The position numbers and the translations under genes are program-made. From Streptomyces fructofermentans (GTDB lineage Bacteria; Actinomycetota; Actinomycetes; Streptomycetales; Streptomycetaceae): 64,000 bases of DNA. This document shows, piece after piece, positions 58,491 to 64,000 of the stretch; positions within the stretch are counted from its first letter, which is position 1, and every line of letters starts with the position of its first letter. The notes beneath the pieces were generated by a model that worked only from the letters and a program-made list of their open reading frames with translations, did not search any database and was not told the DNA's origin. Location of the stretch: contig NZ_BMWD01000017.1 in the NCBI RefSeq assembly GCF_014651055.1, forward strand, positions 90,084 through 154,083. The letters run 5' to 3'.

Positions 58491-59039
58491 ATGACAGACC
58501 AGGCCCACGACCCGGATTCCGATATTCCGGGCAAGCCGACCTCGGCATCCCGGACCACCCTCAGCCACATCATGACCCACAACGACACCAACCTTCTGGG
58601 CACGGTGCACGGTGGAGTGATCATGAAACTCGTCGACGACGCGGCGGGCGCCGTGGCGGGCCGGCACTCGGGCGGTCCCGCGGTGACCGCCTCCATGGAC
58701 GAGATGGCGTTCCTGGAGCCCGTCCGCGTGGGCGACCTCGTCCATGTGAAGGCCCAGGTGAACTGGACCGGGCGCACGTCGATGGAGGTCGGGGTGCGGG
58801 TGCTCGCCGAGCGGTGGAACGAGTCGACGCCGCCGCAGCAGGTGGGTTCGGCCTACCTCGTCTTCGCGGCCGTGGACGCCGACGGCAAGCCCCGGCGGGT
58901 GCCGCCGGTGCTCCCGGAGTCGGAGCGGGACGAGCGCCGCTACCAGGAGGCCCAGATCCGCCGCACGCACCGGCTCGCACGGCGCCGCGCGATCATGGAA
59001 CTGCGGGCGAAGAGGGCCGCGGAGGGCCTCGACCTGTAG
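58491..59039 (+). CDS. Acyl-CoA thioesterase, hotdog fold
   Basis: This 182-residue single-hotdog protein has the BACH-type motif SHIMTHNDTNLLGTVHGGVI and VMKLVDDAAGAVAGRH-like continuation, where the Asn and Asp are catalytic candidates. It hydrolyses acyl-CoA esters, probably medium or long chain. The C-terminus is Arg-rich and helical. ATG 58491 was preferred over GTG 58482 three codons upstream. It may relate functionally to the acyl-CoA dehydrogenase 1.6 kb away. Confidence 0.88.
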   Translation: MTDQAHDPDSDIPGKPTSASRTTLSHIMTHNDTNLLGTVHGGVIMKLVDDAAGAVAGRHSGGPAVTASMDEMAFLEPVRVGDLVHVKAQVNWTGRTSMEVGVRVLAERWNESTPPQQVGSAYLVFAAVDADGKPRRVPPVLPESERDERRYQEAQIRRTHRLARRRAIMELRAKRAAEGLDL

Positions 59040-59082
59040 CCGCGCCCCGGATGCCGAAAACCGGCTCCGGGACCCGAAGCAT

Positions 59083-59264
59083 CGGGACCCCGGCCCCGGG
59101 AGGCCAGTTCTGGGACAGGGGCCCCGGGATCGGGACAGGACCCCGGGATCGGGACCCCGGCCCCGTGCCTCAGCTCCGGGACCCCGGCCCCGGAATCGGG
59201 ACCCTGTCGGAACCGCCGGGTTGAGGCGGCCCGCGACGGGGAGCCGCCCGCGACGGGGAGCCGC
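59083..59264 (+). repeat. Repeat-rich gene-free gap
   Basis: CGGGACCCCGGCCCCG occurs three times (59083, 59150, 59177), with GGGATCGGGAC words between. CGCGACGGGGAGCCGC occurs twice, 17 bp apart (59232, 59249). The ~345-bp gap between the convergent thioesterase and LCP genes holds no ORF I can support. Confidence 0.65.
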
Positions 59265-59383
59265 CGGGGACGCGGACCCGCCCGGGCCACGGGACCGCCC
59301 GGGCCGCCGAGCCGCCCGGGCCGCGGAACCGCCGGGGGAGCCGGGCATCGCGGGCCGGTCGCCGCCGACCTCCCCGCCGACCG

Positions 59384-60841
59384 CTAGGGGCAGACCACCT
59401 GGTCGCCGGTGACCGCCCCGAACTCGCCCGGGGCCGGATTCTCGGCCCGAACCTTCCGCACGCTCCGGAAGTCCGCGCCGGCGGTCACCTTCATGAGCGG
59501 CCCCCGGCCCTTCTCCGCGCGCAGTTCGCTGCCGGGCAGCGCCGCCGCGAGGGACTTGGCCGAGCGGTCCCAGCGCGGGTCGTACCGCACGACCGTGCGC
59601 CGGACCGTGCGGTCGGCCGCGTTGACCGGGGCCCTCGTCGTGCGGAACCCGGTGGCCGCCAGCCCGCTGTCGACGCGGCGCCCGAGTCCCGCGGTGGCCG
59701 TGCCGTTCTCGACCTGGACCCTGATCTGCTGTGGGGGCACGTCGACGCGTACGGCCTTCGCCCGGACCCGGTGCGCTGCCAGGGGCCTGTCCTCGCGCAG
59801 GGTGTCGAAGAGCCGGCCGGCCCTGCGCTCGTCCCACTTCAGGGTCGAACCGATGCCCTTCACGGCGTACCCCATCCGCCCGATCGGGACCGTGGTGAAC
59901 TCCGAGGAGGACGGCGAGAAGGCCCGCATGGCCCGCCCCAGGTCGAGCAGCTCGTCCGTGCCGAACCCCTTGTCCGCGCGGACCGATCCGAGCACGGACT
60001 GCGTCATGTCACGGAACCTGATCGGGTTGAGCAGTACCCCGGACGACGTGGCCCGCGCGATGAGCGCCGCCATGAACCGCTGCTGGCGCTGCATCCGGCC
60101 GAGGTCCGAGGCCCCGTCGATGTGCCGCGAGCGGACGTACTGGAGCGCCTGCCCGCCGTCCAGGTCGTGCGTGCCGGCCGCGAGGTCGAGTCCGGTGTAC
60201 GTGTCCTTCAGGGGCCGGACGGTGCAGATCCGTACCCCGCCGAGCACGTCCACGGTCTTCATGAAGCTGGTGAAGTCGACCTCCAGGTAGTGGTCGATCT
60301 TCACGTCGGTCATCTTCTCCACGGTCCGCACGGTCAGTTGCGGCCCGCCCTCCGCGTACGCGGCGTTCAGCTTGACCGGGTGCGGGCGGTGCCGCCTGCC
60401 GGTCGTCCGGTCGGTGTGCTCGGGCGTCTCGGCGTACGAGTCGCGCGGCAGGCTCACGACGCTGGCCCGCCGCCGGTCCTCGGAGAGGTGCACGATCATG
60501 ACCGTGTCCGTGCAGTGGCAGGGGGCGCCGCCGAGCCGGTACCTCTTCTTCTCCGCGGGCGTGATCCGGTCCCGGCCGTCGGTGCCGACCAGGAGCACGT
60601 TCATGCCGTGGCCCCGCTCGGGCCGGTTCTTCATGTCCTTGAAGGGGTCGATCCTGTTGATGTCGGCGTCCAGGCCGGTCACCATCGCGTGCCCGATGCC
60701 GGCCGCCGCGAGCACCGTCACCGAGAGGGTGGCCGCCACCCGGACGGCCCAGCGCGGCCGGTTGCGCCGTCCGGAGGGACGTGCGGGCCGCTGCCGCGGC
60801 GGGGGCGCTGGGGGACGGGTCGGCGTGGGCAAGGCGGACAC
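59384..60841 (-). CDS. LCP family protein with LytR_C domain, copy 3
   Basis: This 485-residue protein, from GTG 60841, has a Pro/Arg-rich N-terminus, one membrane span (about 32-54) and an LCP domain (MNVLLVGTDGRDRI, SLPRDSYAETP, LNAAYAEGGPQLTVRTVEKM and ALQYVRSRHIDGASDLGR). After a linker comes a LytR_C-type domain (residues ~385-470, IRVQVENGTATAGLGRRVDS onward). It is larger than the other two LCP proteins here. The start is uncertain, as the frame stays open upstream. It is divergent from the GT2 gene, 118 bp apart. Confidence 0.9.
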   Translation of the reverse strand: MSALPTPTRPPAPPPRQRPARPSGRRNRPRWAVRVAATLSVTVLAAAGIGHAMVTGLDADINRIDPFKDMKNRPERGHGMNVLLVGTDGRDRITPAEKKRYRLGGAPCHCTDTVMIVHLSEDRRRASVVSLPRDSYAETPEHTDRTTGRRHRPHPVKLNAAYAEGGPQLTVRTVEKMTDVKIDHYLEVDFTSFMKTVDVLGGVRICTVRPLKDTYTGLDLAAGTHDLDGGQALQYVRSRHIDGASDLGRMQRQQRFMAALIARATSSGVLLNPIRFRDMTQSVLGSVRADKGFGTDELLDLGRAMRAFSPSSSEFTTVPIGRMGYAVKGIGSTLKWDERRAGRLFDTLREDRPLAAHRVRAKAVRVDVPPQQIRVQVENGTATAGLGRRVDSGLAATGFRTTRAPVNAADRTVRRTVVRYDPRWDRSAKSLAAALPGSELRAEKGRGPLMKVTAGADFRSVRKVRAENPAPGEFGAVTGDQVVCP

Positions 60842-60959
60842 CTCCGCGTCGGCCGGATGTGGGGGGCCATGGGAACGGTAGGCCCATACGATCTCCGGCC
60901 CGGGCCGCGGACGGGGCGGCGCGCGTCCGTGTCCCCCGTTCGCGGTAACGTAACCGGCG

Positions 60960-61985
60960 ATGAACGCCAACGACGTGCAGCTCCCCGCCGTCTCCGTGAT
61001 CATGCCGGTCCTCAACGAGGAACGGCACCTGCGCGGAGCGGTGCAAGCGATCCTCGCCCAGGAGTACGCGGGCGAGATGGAGGTCGTGATCGCCATCGGT
61101 CCCTCGACGGACCGTACGGACGAGATCGCGGCCGAACTCGTGCGCGAGGACTCCCGTGTGCACACGGTCCCGAACCCGACCGGCCGCACCCCCGCCGCGC
61201 TGAACGCCGCGATCAAGGCGTCCCGGCACCCGGTCGTCGTCCGCGTCGACGGGCACGGCATGCTCTCGCCGAACTACATCGCGACGGCCGTCCGCCTCCT
61301 GGAGGAGACCGGCGCGCAGAACGTCGGCGGCGTCATGCACGCCGAGGGCGAGAACGACTGGGAGCACGCGGTCGCCGCGGCCATGACCTCGAAGATCGGG
61401 GTGGGCAACGCGGCCTTCCACACGGGCGGCGAGGCGGCCCCGGCTGAGACCGTGTACCTCGGTGTCTTCCGCCGTGCGGCCCTGGAGCAACAGGGCGGCT
61501 ACAACGAGGAGTTCATCCGCGCCCAGGACTGGGAGCTGAACTTCCGGATCAGGGAGGCGGGCGGCCTCATCTGGTTCTCGCCGGAACTGCGCGTCTCGTA
61601 CCGGCCGCGGCCCACGGTGAAGGCCCTCGCCAAGCAGTACAAGGACTACGGGCGTTGGCGCCACGTCGTCGCCCGGTACCACGCCGGTTCCATCAACCTG
61701 CGCTACCTCGCTCCGCCGGCGGCGGTGTGCGCGATCGCGGCGGGCGTCGTGGTCGGTGCCGCGCTGACCCCCTGGGGCTTCGTGGTCCCCGGTGGCTACC
61801 TCGCGGCGATCGCGCTCGGTTCGCTGCCCGCCGGCAAGGGGCTTCCGGTGAAGGCGCGGCTGCGGATCCCGGTGGCTCTCGCGACGATGCACATGTCGTG
61901 GGGCTTCGGCTTCCTGACCAGCCCGAAGTCGCTTGCCAGGAAGGTCGTCGCCTCGCGGCGGCCGGCCGTTACGGCCGAGGCCTGA
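60960..61985 (+). CDS. ExoA-like glycosyltransferase, family 2
   Basis: This 341-residue GT2 starts at ATG 60960. The nucleotide-sugar domain shows VSVIMPVLNEERHLRGAVQA and GRTPAALNAAIKASRHPVVV; the metal-binding motif is VDGHG rather than a plain DxD. Later come RAQDWELNFRIREAGG and, from about residue 240, two hydrophobic segments that make it membrane-associated. The pattern resembles succinoglycan ExoA. It likely adds a sugar to a lipid-linked intermediate that the neighbouring LCP protein could transfer to the wall. Confidence 0.85.
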   Translation: MNANDVQLPAVSVIMPVLNEERHLRGAVQAILAQEYAGEMEVVIAIGPSTDRTDEIAAELVREDSRVHTVPNPTGRTPAALNAAIKASRHPVVVRVDGHGMLSPNYIATAVRLLEETGAQNVGGVMHAEGENDWEHAVAAAMTSKIGVGNAAFHTGGEAAPAETVYLGVFRRAALEQQGGYNEEFIRAQDWELNFRIREAGGLIWFSPELRVSYRPRPTVKALAKQYKDYGRWRHVVARYHAGSINLRYLAPPAAVCAIAAGVVVGAALTPWGFVVPGGYLAAIALGSLPAGKGLPVKARLRIPVALATMHMSWGFGFLTSPKSLARKVVASRRPAVTAEA

Positions 61986-62005
61986 CGGTCTCCCGGCACA
62001 CGGCG

Positions 62006-62039
62006 CGAAGGCCCCTCCCGGATCGGGCAGGGGCCTTCG
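62006..62039. terminator. Bidirectional terminator
   Basis: CGAAGGCCCCT (62006-62016) pairs with AGGGGCCTTCG (62029-62039), with an inner CCCG/CGGG pairing. It lies between the convergent GT2 and SapA-like genes, 12-21 bp from each stop. Confidence 0.85.
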
Positions 62040-62051
62040 GCGTCAGTGGGC

Positions 62052-62474
62052 TCAGCCGCAGTGGACGTTGTAGTTGACCTGGATGTAGCTCGCGTTGTTC
62101 GCGGTGCCGCCGTAGTCGATGCAGGTGTCCACGGCCTTCAGGTAGACGGGGCCCGCGTAGTACTTGAAGTTGCCCGAGTCCACCTCGGAGGCCTTCCACA
62201 CGGTGTCGGTCCGGTGGATGCGGAGCCGCGCGTCCAGGTACATCGAGGAGCCCGGGGTGTCGCTGACGGTGACGACGCAGTTGTAGCCGTTGGAGCTGTT
62301 GTACGTGATGAAGGTGTTGCCGTCGCCGACGTCCTTGGAGCCGATCACGCTGTAGCCGGACCCGCAGCCGCCGTTGTAGGAGGCGGCCGAGGCGGTGCCG
62401 GTGGCCACGACCGTGCCGGCGACGGTCAGGCCGAGGATGGCCGCGAGCGAGCCGAGTCGCTTGGTGCTGAACAT
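62052..62474 (-). CDS. Secreted SapA-like protein 1
   Basis: This 140-residue protein has a signal peptide cut after TGTASA (about residue 30). The mature ~110 residues start ASYNGGCGSGYSVIGSKDVG and contain NCVVTVSDTPGSSMYLDARL, YYAGPVYLKAVDTCIDYGG and end NVHCG, with four cysteines. This resembles spore-associated protein A (SapA) of Streptomyces, a small secreted protein linked to aerial mycelium and spores. It has a paralogue directly upstream on the same strand. Confidence 0.7.
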   Translation of the reverse strand: MFSTKRLGSLAAILGLTVAGTVVATGTASAASYNGGCGSGYSVIGSKDVGDGNTFITYNSSNGYNCVVTVSDTPGSSMYLDARLRIHRTDTVWKASEVDSGNFKYYAGPVYLKAVDTCIDYGGTANNASYIQVNYNVHCG

Positions 62475-62581
62475 GGTTGGGTTCCCATCGGAATCGAGGT
62501 GCGGGGCCGGGCGCGCTTCTGTCGGGGCGCACCCGCACGCGGCCCGGGGAGGCCCGGTGCCCGCGCGGGTGCGTCGCGGGG

Positions 62582-63028
62582 TCAGCCGCAGTGGAAGTAG
62601 CCGCCCGGCGGTACGTGGTCCTGGATGATGTTGTTGCCGTTCAGGTTCCAGACGTCGGTCTCGACCGCGATGCAGCGGCCCTTCCCGTAGAACTTGAAGC
62701 TCGCGTAGTAGAGGTAGCTGCCGTCGTCCCCGGGGCTGACGTAGCCGTCCTTGTCCGTCCAGGCGTCCACGGCGATGCGCGACTTCACGCCGTAGTACGA
62801 ACCGCGCTTCACGGCGGCCACACAGTTGTAGGTGCCGTCCCAGAACAGGTACGTCGTGGCGTAGGTCGTGCCGTTGTAGGTGTTGTTCCAGCTGTCGATC
62901 TGCGAACCGTTGCAGCCGTAGGTGGCGGCGGCCGCGGCGGGCGCCGTCACGAGCGAGTAGCCGGCGATTCCCGCCAGCGTCAGCGCGATGGACGTGGCGA
63001 CTCTGGCTGCCTTGCTCCTGAGCTTCAA
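62582..63028 (-). CDS. Secreted SapA-like protein 2
   Basis: This 148-residue protein starts at TTG 63028 (GGGGGG lies just upstream; no ATG or GTG fits the signal peptide). The signal peptide is cut around APAAAA-A. The mature part has the same plan as protein 1: an early Cys (YGCNGSQ), YNCVAAVKRGSYYGVKSRIA, a third Cys in GRCIAVETD and the terminal FHCG. The two are diverged tandem duplicates separated by 107 bp. Function is inferred only from SapA similarity. Confidence 0.65.
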   Translation of the reverse strand: MKLRSKAARVATSIALTLAGIAGYSLVTAPAAAAATYGCNGSQIDSWNNTYNGTTYATTYLFWDGTYNCVAAVKRGSYYGVKSRIAVDAWTDKDGYVSPGDDGSYLYYASFKFYGKGRCIAVETDVWNLNGNNIIQDHVPPGGYFHCG

Positions 63029-63503
63029 GATGCCCCCCTGGGACGGTCGTCGGTGCCGATGTGGATCTCCGTGATCCGCAGAGGACACTGACACGGCCCT
63101 GGGATTCGAACAAGTATCCGATTAAGTGTTGTCGGAAAAGCGATCATGGTGACCGGAAACGCCTCGCCGCGCCGCCGCTCCGCCGGAGGCCGGGCCCCGG
63201 TCGCCGACGTGCCCGCGGGCGGCCCGAGTCGGGCGTGGCCGGCGCACGCGTGCTGCGCTGAAGCACTGTCACATACCTGTCCGTGGGGGGCGGTTGTCTA
63301 TTCGATCATGAACGAACGCCCCTCCCGCGTCACGCCGTTTTCACGCCACGGCGCTATGGGGATCATCACGTACCGCATCAAGTCGCCTTTACCGAAACTG
63401 AGTTGACCGTGTGAAGTGCCCATGATCAGATCCTCGACGGCCTTCAAGGCCACTCCGCGGCTGACCATCCGTGGAGTTCTCGGCATGCCAGGAGAGGGAT
63501 CCA
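63029..63503. other. Intergenic region between divergent secreted-protein genes
   Basis: This ~475-bp region is less GC-rich than its surroundings and must hold promoters for both SapA-like 2 (- strand) and the DUF2690-type gene (+). Short frames exist but none has a good start or recognisable product. A usable + strand promoter is listed separately. Confidence 0.45.
63403..63431 (+). promoter_or_regulatory. Probable promoter of the DUF2690-type gene
   Basis: TTGACC (63403-63408) is followed 17 bp later by TCAGAT (63426-63431). The -35 is good; the -10 keeps only its outer T residues and A. The predicted leader is about 65 nt, containing GGAGAGG before the GTG. Confidence 0.4.
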
Positions 63504-63974
63504 GTGAGTTTCGGTATGAGGAATCTGGCGCGGGCGGGCGTGGTGGCGGGGGCACTCGGGCTGTCGCTGATCGCCACGATGGGCGGCGCGCAGGCCTACA
63601 CCCACGACGGCTCGGACCCGTCGGCCGCCGGCTGTTCCGGCGACGCCACGACGGTGGAGTCCGCGACCGTGAAGAACAGCAACGCGACCTTCGGCACGAT
63701 CGAGCTGCGCTACAGCCTCAAGTGCCACACCGCGTGGGCCCGGCTCACGCTGAACTACACCCAGTCGGCCTGCGGCAACGCCGCGGCGGGCTACGAGTGC
63801 GCGCACGCCTACGTCGTGCGCAACAACGACGGCCGCCAGTACTCGTGCGAGATCTCCAAGGGGCAGAAGCAGTGCTACACCCCGATGGTCTACGACAAGG
63901 GTCTGACGTCGTTCGCCCAGGCCTACATCGACTCGGCGGCAGGCCAGGCCAACACCCGTACCGCCTCCTACTGA
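63504..63974 (+). CDS. Secreted DUF2690-type protein
   Basis: This 156-residue protein starts at GTG 63504 with GGAGAGG about 6 nt upstream (an in-frame ATG follows four codons later). A signal peptide ends near GGAQA (residue 32). The mature part shows GCSGDATTVESATVKNSNAT, GTIELRYSLKCHTAWARLTL and later YSCEISKGQKQCYTPMVYDK, with six cysteines. This matches my memory of DUF2690 (YjfA-like) secreted actinobacterial proteins of unknown function. It is transcribed away from the SapA-like pair. Confidence 0.75.
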   Translation: MSFGMRNLARAGVVAGALGLSLIATMGGAQAYTHDGSDPSAAGCSGDATTVESATVKNSNATFGTIELRYSLKCHTAWARLTLNYTQSACGNAAAGYECAHAYVVRNNDGRQYSCEISKGQKQCYTPMVYDKGLTSFAQAYIDSAAGQANTRTASY

Positions 63975-64000
63975 CCGGGGACCCGGGCGCCGCGGACCCC

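Noticed and set aside
1..64000. tRNA, rRNA, transposase, integrase or phage genes
   Set aside because: I looked on both strands for tRNA-like cloverleaves, CCA-type ends, transposase motifs and integrases, and saw none I could support by eye.

Overview
The window is a high-GC (roughly 70 %) actinobacterial chromosome segment. Gene order, GTG/TTG starts, codon use and the protein sequences themselves (RpoA, SecY, L22, S8 and others) read as Streptomyces or a very close relative. There are no rRNA or tRNA genes, insertion sequences, phage genes or CRISPR arrays.

Region 1 (1-15090) is the end of the S10 ribosomal operon (3' part of rplB, then rpsS-rplV-rpsC-rplP-rpmC-rpsQ), the spc operon (rplN to rplO, then secY-adk-map) and the alpha operon (infA-rpmJ-rpsM-rpsK-rpoA-rplQ-truA), all on the + strand. 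Several strong hairpins subdivide it.

Region 2 (15091-24377) interrupts the translation-gene block with a tightly coupled six-gene polysaccharide operon: a cellulose-synthase-like GT2, a GH26-like lipoprotein, two GT-C-like membrane proteins (one with a Gln-rich N-terminus), a UDP-glucose 6-dehydrogenase and a polyprenol-phosphate-mannose-synthase-like GT2. A convergent gene for a membrane-anchored protein follows. This is the most distinctive accessory locus here.

Region 3 (24378-42754) holds rplM-rpsI, then precursor and wall metabolism (glmM, coaA, DUF389, glmS, acpS, nnrDE, alr) and the t6A tRNA-modification genes (tsaE, tsaB, tsaD) with rimI. Between tsaE and tsaB sit a 54-residue ORF behind a perfect palindrome and a secreted YkuD-like protein that has lost its catalytic Cys and His. 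Intergenic gaps carry minisatellites and decayed repeats.

Region 4 (42755-49633) is a sugar-uptake locus on the - strand (GH3 glycosidase, two ABC permeases, a Tat/lipoprotein binding protein) with a divergent LacI regulator. It resembles the bxlEFGA/bxlR xylo-oligosaccharide system. CGAA-N3-TTCG operator-like sites lie in the divergent promoter region and again behind the regulator.

Region 5 (49634-64000) is rich in envelope genes: three LytR-CpsA-Psr (LCP) proteins, a second UDP-glucose dehydrogenase, an ExoA-like GT2 and small secreted proteins (a SapA-like tandem pair and a DUF2690-type protein). It also contains a DGPF/ECF42 sigma pair with a recognisable autoregulatory promoter, an M19 dipeptidase homologue with every metal ligand replaced, an acyl-CoA dehydrogenase and a hotdog thioesterase.

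The window thus joins core translation and secretion genes to envelope building: GlmS/GlmM feed UDP-GlcNAc, Alr feeds D-Ala, two UDP-glucose dehydrogenases feed UDP-glucuronate, GT2/GT-C enzymes assemble glycans, and LCP proteins attach glycopolymers to peptidoglycan.
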